64,000 nt of DNA from Poriferisodalis sp965116245 (GCA_965116245.1 OZ220497.1:1860001-1924000), one strand, 5' to 3'. Counted from the first letter of the stretch, positions 8,526 to 17,750 are shown. Program-made: numbers and translations. Notes: generated by a model from the letters alone, not told the origin.

Positions 8526-9134
8526 ATGACTGCACCTTCGGTTGCCCCACGCATTGGGTCGGTGCAGCGCCACACAGCCGAGACGCAGATTGACCTAACC
8601 GTGCAGCTTGATGGCACAGGCACCAACGACATTGCCACTGGTATCCCGTTCTTCGACCACATGTTGGCGCAACTGTCCAAGCACGCTCGTTTCGACTTGC
8701 AACTGCGCACGGTCGGCGATCTTGAGATCGACGCGCATCACGCGGTGGAAGACACTGGCATAGCACTGGGCGAGGCCATGCGTAAGGCCTGGGGCGACAA
8801 GGCCGGGGTGCGCCGATTTGCCTCCTATGTCCTACCGCTAGATGAGGCAGCCGTTGAGGCCGTGCTTGACCTGTCGGGCCGCCCATACCTTCACTACGAC
8901 ATCAATCCGCCCGGCGAGAAGATCCTCGGCGATCCACCATTTGATCCACAGCTCTGCGAGGAGTTCTGGCGCGGACTGGTGATGTCGGCTGGCGTCACGC
9001 TGCATTTGGTGATGCTGCGTGGCCGCAACACCCACCACATCATTGAGGCCAGCTTCAAGGCCGCCGCGCGAGCCTTTTACGACGCTGTGCGCGTTGCCGA
9101 CGATGTCATGCCATCCACCAAGGGTGTTCTGTGA
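8526..9134 (+). CDS. hisB: Imidazoleglycerol-phosphate dehydratase
   Basis: This enzyme dehydrates IGP to imidazole-acetol phosphate and is Mn-dependent. The manganese-binding and family motifs GIPFFDHMLAQ, DAHHAVEDTGIALGEA, LDLSGRPYLHYD and RNTHHIIEASFKAAARA are all present. I prefer ATG 8526, preceded by a gagg ribosome site, because it gives the usual length (202 residues). The frame is also open from GTG 8358, which overlaps the hisC stop as GTGA; that start would add a 56-residue extension encoded by short DNA repeats. The stop overlaps hisH by four bases. Confidence 0.93.
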   Translation: MTAPSVAPRIGSVQRHTAETQIDLTVQLDGTGTNDIATGIPFFDHMLAQLSKHARFDLQLRTVGDLEIDAHHAVEDTGIALGEAMRKAWGDKAGVRRFASYVLPLDEAAVEAVLDLSGRPYLHYDINPPGEKILGDPPFDPQLCEEFWRGLVMSAGVTLHLVMLRGRNTHHIIEASFKAAARAFYDAVRVADDVMPSTKGVL

Positions 9135-9772
9135 CGAGCCCACGGGCTGTGGTTGCCGTTCTTGACTACGGCATCGGCAATCTGCGTTCGGCTCAAAAGG
9201 CGCTTGAGCGCGCAGGTGCGGTTGCCCACTTGACGTCTGATGCTGGCCTCATTAAAGAAGCCGACGGTGTGGTGCTGCCCGGCGTCGGTCACTTCGGGAC
9301 GTGCATGCGCGAGCTGCGTGCCACCAACCTGGAACAGCCAGCGCTTGAGGCGATAGAGCGGGGGCGGCCGTTCCTGGGTATCTGCGTCGGTATGCAAATG
9401 TTGTTTGAGTCTTCGCAGGAGGCGCCGGGTGTGGCAGGGCTAGGTGTGATGCCCGGTACCGTCCAACTTCTGCCCGAAGGCGTGGTTCGCCCGCAGATGC
9501 AGTGGAACCGTCTAGATGTCCGCCAGCCAGACTGCCCGTTGCTTGCGGGGTTGACCGATAGTGCGTGGATGTACTTCGTGCATAGCTATGTGCCGCAGAC
9601 AGATGACTGCTATGTCGCGGCTACCTGCGACTATCCCACGCCAATCGCTGCAGTAACTGCGCGTGGGCAACTGTGGGCCACCCAGTTTCATCCTGAGAAG
9701 TCCGGTCAGGCTGGGCAACGGTTAACCCGAAATTTCCTAGCCGCTGTAACGGCCGACCGCTGCCGCCGATGA
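9131..9772 (+). CDS. hisH: Imidazole glycerol phosphate synthase, glutaminase subunit
   Basis: HisH supplies ammonia from glutamine to HisF. It is a class I amidotransferase with the nucleophile Cys85 in FLGICVGMQML, the oxyanion strand region VVLPGVGHFGTCM, and the catalytic His-Glu in TQFHPEKSG. The 213-residue length fits. GTG 9131 overlaps the hisB stop (GTGA), which implies translational coupling. Confidence 0.95.
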   Translation: MTSPRAVVAVLDYGIGNLRSAQKALERAGAVAHLTSDAGLIKEADGVVLPGVGHFGTCMRELRATNLEQPALEAIERGRPFLGICVGMQMLFESSQEAPGVAGLGVMPGTVQLLPEGVVRPQMQWNRLDVRQPDCPLLAGLTDSAWMYFVHSYVPQTDDCYVAATCDYPTPIAAVTARGQLWATQFHPEKSGQAGQRLTRNFLAAVTADRCRR

Positions 9773-9796
9773 GCTGTAACCAATGAGCCTCGGCCA

Positions 9797-10603
9797 ATGA
9801 CCTTCAAGTTGTATCCGTCGATTGACTTGCGCGACGGACGCTGCGTGCGGCTACTGCAGGGCGACTACGGCCGTGAAGTGCGCTACGACGCCAACCCTGT
9901 GGAAGTTGCGCACGATTTTGCCGAAGCAGGCGCTGCCTGGATCCACCTAGTTGACCTGGACGCGGCACGCTCGGGCGTTGCGGAACCCAAGAACCGGGGC
10001 GTAATCCGCTCAATAGTTGCAGCAGTCGGCGACGCTGGCGTACGTGTTCAGTGTGGTGGCGGGGTGCGCTCGCGCGCAAGCGCCGAAGCCTTGTACGAAG
10101 CAGGCGTTACCCGCACCGTCGTAGGTACCGCTGCGATTGAGAACCCCGATCTGGTTAGCGAACTGACATCAGCGGGACATCATGTAGCAATCGGCTTAGA
10201 CGTTCGGGGGAACGAAGTTGCCACTCGTGGTTGGGAGCACCAAAGCGGAGTGAGCCTGAGCGCAGCGCTAACTCGGCTCGCTGGCAGCGGCGCTGAAGCT
10301 GTAATCGTGACTCAGATTACGCACGACGGAATGGGCGGCGGCAGCGACTTGGCGGGGCTGCGAGACGTGTTGGACTCGCCGCAGCGACCGCCAGCTATGG
10401 CGGTGATTGCCAGCGGCGGCGTGGGCTGCCTGGCAGACATCGCCGACCTGCGCGACCTTCGTTCGCGTGGCGGGCACGCGCTCGTCGGAGCCATCGTCGG
10501 CAAGGCGCTCCACGATGGCGCCATCTCGCCCGTGGCTGCGGTGGTGGTAGCCCGCGGCAGTGCTGCGGACAGGCCCGACAGACCCGATCAGCCCGACCAA
10601 TGA
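9797..10603 (+). CDS. hisA: ProFAR isomerase (HisA; possibly also PriA-type activity)
   Basis: This (beta/alpha)8 isomerase converts ProFAR to PRFAR. It starts YPSIDLRDGRCVRLLQGDYG and has the catalytic Asp in IDLRDG, IHLVDLDAARSG, VQCGGGVRS, the second catalytic Asp in THDGMGGGSD, and ASGGVG for phosphate binding. Many actinobacteria use one bifunctional PriA for both HisA and TrpF. Here a separate trpF is present at 17751, so PriA activity is not required. The C-terminus ends in a short repeat, DRPDRPDQPDQ, unlike other HisA proteins. Confidence 0.92.
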   Translation: MTFKLYPSIDLRDGRCVRLLQGDYGREVRYDANPVEVAHDFAEAGAAWIHLVDLDAARSGVAEPKNRGVIRSIVAAVGDAGVRVQCGGGVRSRASAEALYEAGVTRTVVGTAAIENPDLVSELTSAGHHVAIGLDVRGNEVATRGWEHQSGVSLSAALTRLAGSGAEAVIVTQITHDGMGGGSDLAGLRDVLDSPQRPPAMAVIASGGVGCLADIADLRDLRSRGGHALVGAIVGKALHDGAISPVAAVVVARGSAADRPDRPDQPDQ

Positions 10604-10669
10604 AGACAGCCGCATTAAGTCAGCCAGATGAAGACAGTCGAATGAAGTCAGTCGAATGAAGACGGCCAG

Positions 10670-11452
10670 ATGAAAGCAGTGCGGGTTATTCCGTGCTTAG
10701 ACGTGGACGATGGACGAGTTGTCAAGGGAGTCAACTTCGTTGGTCTGCGCGATGCCGGTGATCCGGTGGAGTTAGCGGCCGCGTACGACCGTCAAGGCGC
10801 CGATGAGATCGTGTTTTTGGATATCACGGCCTCAGCTCATGGCCGCGAGACAATCATTGAACTTGCGCGCCATACCGCCGAAGAGGTCTTTATTCCGTTC
10901 ACGATCGGTGGCGGTATCCGATCAGTTGATGACGCCCGAGCCCTGCTGCGAGCCGGAGCAGACAAAGTCGCAGTGAACTCCGCTGCGGTCGTGCGGCCCC
11001 AGCTAGTGCGCGAGATAGCCGACGAGTTCGGCCGCCAGTGCGTAGTGGTGGCAGTAGACGCCAAGTCCAACGGCGTTGTTGCCCCAAAGCCCAGTAGCTG
11101 GAACGTCTATGTCAAGGGCGGTCGAGAAGCTACGGGTATCGACGCGCTCCACTGGGTACACCAAGTAGCCGAGCTGGGCGCAGGCGAGATCCTGCTGACA
11201 TCTATGGACGCGGACGGCACCAAGGCTGGCTTCGATCTAGAGCTCACGCGGGCAGTTACGGAGGCCGTAGAGATACCGGTAATAGCCAGCGGCGGCGTGG
11301 GCACGCTGGGTCATCTAGTGGACGGAGCCGTAGTGGCGCGTGCTGATGCCGTGCTAGCAGCTTCGATCTTCCACTTCGGCGAATACACGATTGCCGAAGC
11401 TAAACGTGCGCTGCTCGAAGCGGGCATCGCGGTCCGGCCCCCAGAACCATGA
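10670..11452 (+). CDS. hisF: Imidazole glycerol phosphate synthase, cyclase subunit
   Basis: HisF uses HisH-derived ammonia to cyclise PRFAR to IGP and AICAR. The motifs are VIPCLDVDDGRVVKGVNF (catalytic Asp), EIVFLDITASAHGR, FTIGGGIRS, DKVAVNSAAV, LLTSMDADGTKAGFD (second catalytic Asp) and VIASGGVGTLGH. It has 260 residues and starts at ATG 10670. It follows hisA after a 66-bp gap made of copies of a gaagacagtcgaatgaagt-like repeat. It is the last his gene visible here; hisG, hisI and hisE are not in the window. Confidence 0.95.
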   Translation: MKAVRVIPCLDVDDGRVVKGVNFVGLRDAGDPVELAAAYDRQGADEIVFLDITASAHGRETIIELARHTAEEVFIPFTIGGGIRSVDDARALLRAGADKVAVNSAAVVRPQLVREIADEFGRQCVVVAVDAKSNGVVAPKPSSWNVYVKGGREATGIDALHWVHQVAELGAGEILLTSMDADGTKAGFDLELTRAVTEAVEIPVIASGGVGTLGHLVDGAVVARADAVLAASIFHFGEYTIAEAKRALLEAGIAVRPPEP

Positions 11453-11471
11453 GCGACCTGACTAGGCCTGC

Positions 11472-11561
11472 CTTGCTGGCCGCCGAAGTAGCTTCGTCTG
11501 TCTTGCTGGCCGCCGAAGTAGCTTCGTCTGTCTTGCCGGGCGCCGAAGTAACTTCGGTGCT
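11472..11561 (+). repeat. Three 30-bp hairpin-forming repeats abutting a start codon
   Basis: Three 30-bp units fill 11472-11501, 11502-11531 and 11532-11561, ending on the base before ATG 11562. Each contains an inverted repeat CGAAG-tag-CTTCG (in the third unit CCGAAG-taa-CTTCGG), so the leader RNA could form three small stem-loops in series. No ribosome-binding sequence is obvious between the last hairpin and the ATG. Confidence 0.85.
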
Positions 11562-13127
11562 ATGACGTATCCAGGCGCGTACTCGGCAAGTGATCCTCAG
11601 CGACCAGCGGCAATCCTGGCCCGCGACGGGAGTGTCCGAACTTTCGGCGAACTAGAGGCGCGTAGCTGCCAGTTCGCGCAGCTCATGTGGGCCGCAGGTC
11701 TACGGCCTGGCGACCATGTGGCCATCTTCGCCGACAACCACCTCGGCTACTTCGATGCTTATTGGGCCGCAATGCGAAGCGGTCTCTACTTCACGACCGT
11801 CAACCGATACCTAACCGCCGAAGAAGCTGCCTACATAGTCAACGACTGCGGAGCACAGGTTCTGGTGGCGTCTGCGGCTGTGTCAAAGACCGCTTCGGAG
11901 ATGTTGCCGCTGATCAACGAGTGCAGCATCCGACTAATGCTTGATGGCCTGGACCGCACAGCCGACGGGTTCGACTCATTTGAGGACGCTATAGCGGCGT
12001 ATCCAGCCGAACCGCTCGCCGAACAACCACGCGGCTCATCCATGCTTTACAGCTCCGGAACGACAGGGCAGCCCAAGGGCATCAAGCGGCCTCTGGATGG
12101 CACAGCCATCACCGACCCGGATCTCTTGGGCACCGGATTAGTTGGGGGGATCTTCGGCTTCAACGACAGCACGCGCTATCTCTCGCCAGCACCGCTGTAT
12201 CACTCTGCGCCCTTGGCGTTCACGACCGGCACTCAGTCACTTGGTGGCACGGCTGTCATCATGGACCGCTTCGATGCCGCGGAGGCGTTGTCGTTCATTG
12301 AACGTTACGAAATCACGCACAGCCAATGGGTGCCGACGATGTTCAGCCGGATGCTCAAATTGCCCGCCGCTGAGCGCACCCGCCACGACCTCTCCAGCCA
12401 TCAGGTTGCGGTGCATGCGGCAGCACCGTGTCCAGTAGAAGTGAAGCGTCAGATGATCTCCTGGTGGGGCCCGATCCTCCACGAGTACTACGCCGGTACC
12501 GAACTAAACGGCTTCTGTTATGTGAATTCCCAAGACTGGCTCGAACGACCAGGAACAGTGGGAAAGCCGCTTATCGGAGAGATTCACATCTGCGACGACG
12601 AAGGCCAAGAGCTGCCCGTTGGCGAGGAGGGCACCATCTACTTTGAGCGCGAAGAGCCTGCGTTTGAGTACCACAACGATCCCGCCAAGACGGCCGACTC
12701 GCGCCATCACGCCAATGAACTCTGGTCAACATTGGGCGATGTCGGACGCGTAGATGAAGGTGGCTATCTCTATCTGACCGACCGCAAGGCGTTCATGATT
12801 ATCTCAGGCGGAGTGAACATCTATCCCCAAGAGATTGAGGACTGTTTGGTGTTGCACCCCAAGGTGGCAGACGCTGCCGTGTTTGGCGTGCCCAATACCG
12901 ACTTTGGTGAAGAGGTGAAGGCAGTCGTGCAGCCAGTAGCGAGCGTGACGGCCGACGATGACTTGGCCACTGAGTTGCTGGGATACTGCCGTGAGCATCT
13001 CGCTGGCTACAAAGTGCCTCGCACGGTGGACTTTCGTGACGAACTGCCTCGGCTTCCCACCGGCAAGCTCTACAAACGAATCCTGCGCGACGAGTATTGG
13101 GGTAATCGCTCATCACGCATCGTGTGA
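11562..13127 (+). CDS. AMP-forming acyl-CoA synthetase
   Basis: This 521-residue adenylate-forming enzyme activates a carboxylic acid as acyl-AMP and then acyl-CoA. The P-loop-like motif reads LYSSGTTGQPKGIKRP, followed by HEYYAGTELNGF (A5-type motif), LGDVGRVDEGGYLYLTDRKAFMIISGG (A7-A8) and the C-terminal lysine in LPTGKLYKRIL (A10). The N-terminal region, which fixes the substrate, does not allow a specific call; family members include fatty acid and aromatic acid ligases. It begins at ATG 11562 directly after the repeat array. Confidence 0.85.
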   Translation: MTYPGAYSASDPQRPAAILARDGSVRTFGELEARSCQFAQLMWAAGLRPGDHVAIFADNHLGYFDAYWAAMRSGLYFTTVNRYLTAEEAAYIVNDCGAQVLVASAAVSKTASEMLPLINECSIRLMLDGLDRTADGFDSFEDAIAAYPAEPLAEQPRGSSMLYSSGTTGQPKGIKRPLDGTAITDPDLLGTGLVGGIFGFNDSTRYLSPAPLYHSAPLAFTTGTQSLGGTAVIMDRFDAAEALSFIERYEITHSQWVPTMFSRMLKLPAAERTRHDLSSHQVAVHAAAPCPVEVKRQMISWWGPILHEYYAGTELNGFCYVNSQDWLERPGTVGKPLIGEIHICDDEGQELPVGEEGTIYFEREEPAFEYHNDPAKTADSRHHANELWSTLGDVGRVDEGGYLYLTDRKAFMIISGGVNIYPQEIEDCLVLHPKVADAAVFGVPNTDFGEEVKAVVQPVASVTADDDLATELLGYCREHLAGYKVPRTVDFRDELPRLPTGKLYKRILRDEYWGNRSSRIV

Positions 13128-13129
13128 GC

Positions 13130-13209
13130 TGCCCGACCCAAGCAGCCCAAGCCCGCCAGCCCAAGCCAACCAGCCCAAGCCAATCAGCGCACGCCAACCA
13201 ATGCGCCAA
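13130..13209. repeat. Degenerate cccaagccaacca repeats between genes
   Basis: The gap between the acyl-CoA synthetase and the GroES-like gene consists of five to six degenerate copies of a 12-14 bp unit (cagcccaagccaacc). Confidence 0.6.
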
Positions 13210-13229
13210 GTTGATCAACGAGCGGTACC

Positions 13230-13646
13230 GTGCGAACGGTGAGCGTGCCCGAGGCGAACAATCCCAAGGCGAGCAATGTGAACGGGACTGACGCAGCTAC
13301 CACACCTGTCAAAGGGCTGGACCTAGATGGCGAACGTCGACCGATCAAGATGCTGCACGACCGTCTACTCGTGCGCCTTCCCACCGACGGCTCTGAAAGG
13401 CGCACCAGCGGCGGCATCTTGATTCCGGCCACCGCTCAACAAAGTAAGCGCCTCGTTTGGGGCCAGGTCATTGGCGCAGGCCCGAATGTACGAAGCGCTC
13501 AGGAAGGCGATCAGGTGCTGTTCAGCCCGGAGGACCGCCACGAAGTTGAAGTTCATGGCGACGACTTCTTGATCCTGCGCGAGCGGGATGTTCACGCCAT
13601 CGCGGCTCCGCGCGTCGAGTCGGGCAGCACTGGCTTGTATCTGTGA
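13230..13646 (+). CDS. GroES-like co-chaperonin family protein
   Basis: Residues about 38-130 form a Cpn10 domain: IKMLHDRLLVRL, a mobile-loop-like ERRTSGGILIPATAQ, GQVIGAGPNVR, EGDQVLFSP and DDFLILRERDVHAI. The product has 138 residues, longer than classical GroES (about 97-100), with a non-conserved 37-residue N-terminal extension. No groEL gene is adjacent, so this is probably a second, divergent co-chaperonin rather than the housekeeping one. The start GTG 13230 is uncertain because of the extension. Confidence 0.78.
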   Translation: MRTVSVPEANNPKASNVNGTDAATTPVKGLDLDGERRPIKMLHDRLLVRLPTDGSERRTSGGILIPATAQQSKRLVWGQVIGAGPNVRSAQEGDQVLFSPEDRHEVEVHGDDFLILRERDVHAIAAPRVESGSTGLYL

Positions 13647-13709
13647 TTCGCCGGTGACTTGACGCTAGTGACCTGACTGTTTCGCCCCGATTTCAGTGAC
13701 CCGACGCTC

Positions 13710-15998
13710 GTGACTATCTCCCAGCAGCAGTTCCGAACCCGCGCAGGCATAACGATCTCACTGACCGCCTCCACCGTGGATGGTGATGCCGAGATCAACC
13801 GACTCGTTGACAAGCTGGACTCAGCACGCGGTGCGCTGCTGTCGTCAAGCTATGAGTATCCCGGCCGTTACACCCGCTGGGACATGGGCTTCGTCGATCC
13901 GCCGCTGGTTGTTACCAGCCGGGCGCAGGACGTTTGCGTTAGCGCACTGAACGAACGTGGCGCAGTGCTGCTGGCGCCCGTGCGAGGCACGTTGGCCGAA
14001 CTAGGTGCCGAAGCTGGAGTAGTTGACCTGCGATTTGATGGTGATGATGGCGCAGGCGCAGTGACCTGCACTATTGAGCGCGCGGATCGGCGTTTCAGCG
14101 AAGAGGAGCGAAGCCGTCAACCGTCGACGTTTACCGTTGTGCGAGCACTTGTGGATATGTTCGCCTGCGACGACCCGCATCTGGGTCTGTACGGAGCGTT
14201 CGGGTACGACTTAGCGTTTCAGTTCGAGCCCATTGCGCTGACGCTGCCCCGTTCAGCCCAACAGCGGGACATGGTGCTCTACCTGCCTGACGATTTGCTG
14301 ATCGTGGATCACCAAGGCGGCATCGCTCAGCGTCTGCAATATGAGTTCTCTGTAGGCGAGTTCCCGGTGGGCGCAAGCAGCCCAATGAGCGCAAGTAACG
14401 GCGCAAACAACACAGTGGTCGCAAGCAGCAACAGCAGCACCGTGGGCTTGGCGGGCTGCGGCGATCGCGTGCCCTACGAACCCGAACTCGGTTACCAAGC
14501 CCGACGTGACCATGAACCTGGCGGCTATGCAGCCGGAGTTCGAGCAGCACACGAGTACTTTGCCCGGGGAGATCTGTTTGAAGCGGTTGCCAGCCAGACG
14601 TTCTCCGAACCATGCGAGCAAGCACCCTCAGAGCTGTTCAGACGCCTAAAGGATCAGAATCCTTCTCCGTACGGTTTTTTGATCAATCTCGGCCCGTCGC
14701 AGGGTGGATCTGATAGATCGGATGCCCCAAACGCGGGGGAGTGGCTGGTCGGTGCCTCGCCGGAGATGTATGTGCGCGTTGAGGGCGATCGAGTCGAGAC
14801 CTGCCCAATATCGGGCACGATTGCTCGAGGCCAGGACCCGATCGACGATGCTTCGCAGATCCTGGCCCTGCTCAATTCATCTAAAGATGAGTCCGAGCTC
14901 ACTATGTGTACCGACGTGGACCGCAACGACAAAAGTCGCATCTGCGTTCCCGGCACAGTGAAAGTGATAGGTCGCCGCCAAATCGAGATGTACTCGCGTC
15001 TCATACACACGGTTGACCACGTTGAGGGGCGCCTGCGTCCTGGTTTTGATGCGCTCGACGCGTTCTTATCGCACACATGGGCGGTGACCGTGACGGGCGC
15101 GCCAAAGGCCGCAGCCATGATGTTCTTAGAGCAACATGAACGCAGCGCACGCAACTGGTATGGCGGTGCGGTTGGCAAAATCGGCTTCGATGGCAGCCTG
15201 AACACTGGGCTCACGCTGCGCACGATCCGTGTTGTGGACGGCCATGCGGAGGTTCGTGTGGGCGCCACACTGTTGTGGGATTCCGATCCCGCAGGGGAGG
15301 AAGCCGAAACCGAGTTGAAGGCATCAGCGTTTCTAGACGCGATTCGCCGTCCTCGTAGAACGCCTGCCTCCGGAACTGTCGTGGATGAGCTCAGCCATCG
15401 GCACGTCCTGTTGGTCGATCATCTGGACTCTTTTGTGCATACCTTGGCCGACTACTTGCGCCAAACCGGTTCAACGGTCGTGACCCGCCGAGCCGGGTTT
15501 CCCACCCAGGAGATTCAAGCTGGCGAATTCGACCTGGTGGTGCTTTCGCCAGGTCCAGGCCAGCCAGCGGACTTCGACATCAATGGCGTGGTGAAAGCCA
15601 CTCTCGAAGCAGGACTGCCGTTGTTCGGAGTCTGCTTGGGACTGCAGGGCATCGTGGAGTATTTCGGAGGAGAACTGGGGCAGCTTGCAACGCCGGTGCA
15701 TGGCAAGCCGTCGACGGTGCGAGTGCTAGGTGGTCAACTGTTGGACGCGCTACCGACCGAGTTCCGGGCGGGCCGCTATCACTCCTTGTATGCCCGTCGC
15801 TCGGCGGTGCCGGACTCGCTGGAGGTGACGGCGGTCAGTTTGGACGACGACGTAGTCATGGCTGTGGAGCACCGTGAGCTGCCGGTTGCGGCTGTGCAAT
15901 TTCACCCAGAGTCAATAATGTCGCTTGATGACGGCGTTGGACTTGCGCTGGTACGCAACGCAGTCGAGAGGCTGGTGCCCGGGTGGCGGAACCGTTGA
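13710..15998 (+). CDS. trpE(G): Anthranilate synthase, fused TrpE-TrpG
   Basis: This single 762-residue chain carries the chorismate-using TrpE domain (residues about 1-540) and the glutaminase TrpG domain (about 565-760). TrpE motifs are GASPEMYVRVEGDRVETCPISGTIARG, ELTMCTDVDRNDKSRIC, GRRQIEMYSRLIHTVDHVEG and TGAPKAAAMMF. TrpG motifs are LLVDHLDSFVHTLADYLR, VLSPGPGQP, the nucleophile Cys in FGVCLGLQG, and the catalytic His-Glu in VQFHPESIM. Fused TrpEG enzymes are known from rhizobia and some actinobacteria. A Ser/Asn-rich low-complexity insertion lies near residues 222-250. The start is GTG 13710. It feeds trpF, trpB and trpA downstream. Confidence 0.93.
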   Translation: MTISQQQFRTRAGITISLTASTVDGDAEINRLVDKLDSARGALLSSSYEYPGRYTRWDMGFVDPPLVVTSRAQDVCVSALNERGAVLLAPVRGTLAELGAEAGVVDLRFDGDDGAGAVTCTIERADRRFSEEERSRQPSTFTVVRALVDMFACDDPHLGLYGAFGYDLAFQFEPIALTLPRSAQQRDMVLYLPDDLLIVDHQGGIAQRLQYEFSVGEFPVGASSPMSASNGANNTVVASSNSSTVGLAGCGDRVPYEPELGYQARRDHEPGGYAAGVRAAHEYFARGDLFEAVASQTFSEPCEQAPSELFRRLKDQNPSPYGFLINLGPSQGGSDRSDAPNAGEWLVGASPEMYVRVEGDRVETCPISGTIARGQDPIDDASQILALLNSSKDESELTMCTDVDRNDKSRICVPGTVKVIGRRQIEMYSRLIHTVDHVEGRLRPGFDALDAFLSHTWAVTVTGAPKAAAMMFLEQHERSARNWYGGAVGKIGFDGSLNTGLTLRTIRVVDGHAEVRVGATLLWDSDPAGEEAETELKASAFLDAIRRPRRTPASGTVVDELSHRHVLLVDHLDSFVHTLADYLRQTGSTVVTRRAGFPTQEIQAGEFDLVVLSPGPGQPADFDINGVVKATLEAGLPLFGVCLGLQGIVEYFGGELGQLATPVHGKPSTVRVLGGQLLDALPTEFRAGRYHSLYARRSAVPDSLEVTAVSLDDDVVMAVEHRELPVAAVQFHPESIMSLDDGVGLALVRNAVERLVPGWRNR

Positions 15999-17038
15999 GT
16001 GGCGAGTTAGGCCGAGCTGACCGAGCTGACCAACCAGGCCAACCTGGTCAACCTGGCCAGCTCGGCTTAGACCGATTGGTAGCCGCGACCGTTGAACGAG
16101 ATGTTGTCATCATCACCGGGTCCGAGGCTGAGGTTTACCTACAAGGCCAGGTCTCGGCTGATGTCGCCGCGCTCCACCCAGGCCAGAGCACACTGTCATT
16201 CCTGCTTGATCCACGCGGGCGCGTGGAGGCGTTTTTCATCATCGGCCGCCTGACACCCGACACATTCGTCGCCGACACCGAACGCGGCTTCGGCCAAGCC
16301 ATGGCGACTTCGCTTGAGCGTTTCAAGCTGCGGACCAAAGTGGAGTTCTCACCAATGCAATGCACGATGCGTTCAGTGCGAGGACCGTTGTCGGCGCCAG
16401 GGCTGACCATCAGCGCGCTGACACCCAGCGATGCGCAGGGACTAGACGTGCGCTGGCCAAACTCGCGCGAGCCAAATCTGAGTGAGACGGACACGAGCGA
16501 GCCAAGTTTGCGCGAGCCAGTAGTACGACAGGCTCACTGGCCCTTAGCCAGCGGTTACGACTTGCTGCTAAAGCCCGACAGCACCAAAGACGGCGATACG
16601 GCGGTGCAAGTACCAGCAGGGGCCGAACCCATCTCTACACAAGAGTTTGAAGTACTGCGCCTGGCCTATGGCCTGCCTGCCATGGGTACCGAGATCCAGC
16701 CGGGCGACATCCCCAATGAGACTGGACTGGTGGAGGGCGCTGCCTCATTCACCAAAGGCTGCTACCGGGGCCAGGAGTTAGTGGAACGGATCGACTCACG
16801 TGCGGGCGGGCGCCGCAGAATTTGCCGCATCAGTGCAGCAGCCAGTCTGTCTCGGGGCGACTCGCTGCACTCTGCGGACAGTACCGGCACCAACACCAAA
16901 GGCACCGAGATTGGCACTGTGCTGAGCGTCGCGCCGCTCGCTGGTGCTGTCGTTGGTTTCGCATCGGTGCGGCGTGACGCTGGAGACCAGGCACGCACGC
17001 CCGATGGCCAGGCTGTAATGCTCGCTGAACTGTTCTGA
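15983..17038 (+). CDS. YgfZ/GcvT-domain folate-binding protein
   Basis: This 351-residue protein is of the YgfZ type, tetrahydrofolate-binding relatives of GcvT that help maintain some Fe-S enzymes. The signature K-G-C-Y-x-G-Q-E is present as FTKGCYRGQELVERIDSRAG near residue 255. Earlier conserved stretches include GSEAEVYLQGQVSADV and STLSFLLDPRGRVEAFFII. The start GTG 15983 overlaps the end of trpEG by 16 bases. The first 25 residues are a low-complexity ADQPGQPGQPGQ repeat, and a second repeat (SREPNLSETDTSEPSLREP) sits near residue 160. Confidence 0.85.
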   Translation: MAEPLSGELGRADRADQPGQPGQPGQLGLDRLVAATVERDVVIITGSEAEVYLQGQVSADVAALHPGQSTLSFLLDPRGRVEAFFIIGRLTPDTFVADTERGFGQAMATSLERFKLRTKVEFSPMQCTMRSVRGPLSAPGLTISALTPSDAQGLDVRWPNSREPNLSETDTSEPSLREPVVRQAHWPLASGYDLLLKPDSTKDGDTAVQVPAGAEPISTQEFEVLRLAYGLPAMGTEIQPGDIPNETGLVEGAASFTKGCYRGQELVERIDSRAGGRRRICRISAAASLSRGDSLHSADSTGTNTKGTEIGTVLSVAPLAGAVVGFASVRRDAGDQARTPDGQAVMLAELF

Positions 17039-17336
17039 ATATCCGGGATTGCTCTAAACACCCGGAGTTGTCTTGAACGCTCGGGCTTGGTCTGAACTCG
17101 CGGGCCGCGCACTGAAGTCACCGCAGAAGTCACCGCAGCGCCTTGCGCGGGTACGCTCGCACATTGTTTCCAAGCCGAGTCTCGTCCAGGCCGAAACTCC
17201 TGGCCGAGTCTCCAAGTTGAGTCTCCAAGTCGAGTCTGAAACCAGACTCACAAAGCCGAATACGCCACACTGACCGAGTAGTGCAGACCTAGTAATGCAG
17301 ACCTAGCAATAGGGACCTAACAGAGGGAGCTAGCAG
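17039..17336. other. Gene-free gap with short repeats
   Basis: I see no convincing gene. The gap contains short repeats (gaagtcaccgcag twice; gtctccaagttgagtctccaa; gcagacctagtaat-type units at 17283-17315) and ends in a good ribosome site (agggag) for the gene at 17337. Confidence 0.5.
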
Positions 17337-17651
17337 ATGGCAAAGACAGCGCTTCTAGCCAAGCTGACCGCCAAAGAAGGCATGCGCGACCAGTTGCTTG
17401 CCGTTATCGCCGACATCGGTATGAACAACGTCGCCGACGAGCCGGGCACGGAGGTTTACGCCGCGCACAAGGACCAGAACGACGCCGACGTGGTGTGGTT
17501 CTACGAGCTGTACAGCGACCAGGCTGCACTGGAGGCACATGGCGGCTCAGAGCAGATGAAGGAATTTGGAAAAGCAACGCGCGAGTTCACGGCGACTCGT
17601 CCCGAACTCATTTTCTTGGACCCAGCAGTCGCCAAGGGACTCGATTTCTGA
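17337..17651 (+). CDS. Antibiotic biosynthesis monooxygenase (ABM) domain protein
   Basis: The 104-residue protein matches the small ABM/YgiN-type fold: an N-terminal strand TALLAKLTAKEGMRDQLLAVI, EPGTEVYAAHKDQNDADVVWFYELYSDQAALEAHGGSEQMKEF, and a C-terminal strand. Relatives include putative quinol monooxygenases and heme-degrading enzymes; the actual substrate cannot be told. It is preceded by a strong agggag ribosome site. It is located between the YgfZ-like gene and trpF. Confidence 0.8.
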   Translation: MAKTALLAKLTAKEGMRDQLLAVIADIGMNNVADEPGTEVYAAHKDQNDADVVWFYELYSDQAALEAHGGSEQMKEFGKATREFTATRPELIFLDPAVAKGLDF

Positions 17652-17750
17652 CGCGGCACGCGTCCAGCTAACTGGCTAGGCCAACCGGCGGACCCAATCG
17701 GCTGGCTCACATATCACCGTCCAGAGGTCGATTGACGTATCAGCAGTGAC

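Noticed and set aside
17073..17273. Small ORF between the YgfZ-like and ABM genes
   Set aside because: It is made of short DNA repeats, has no ribosome site and no recognisable domain.
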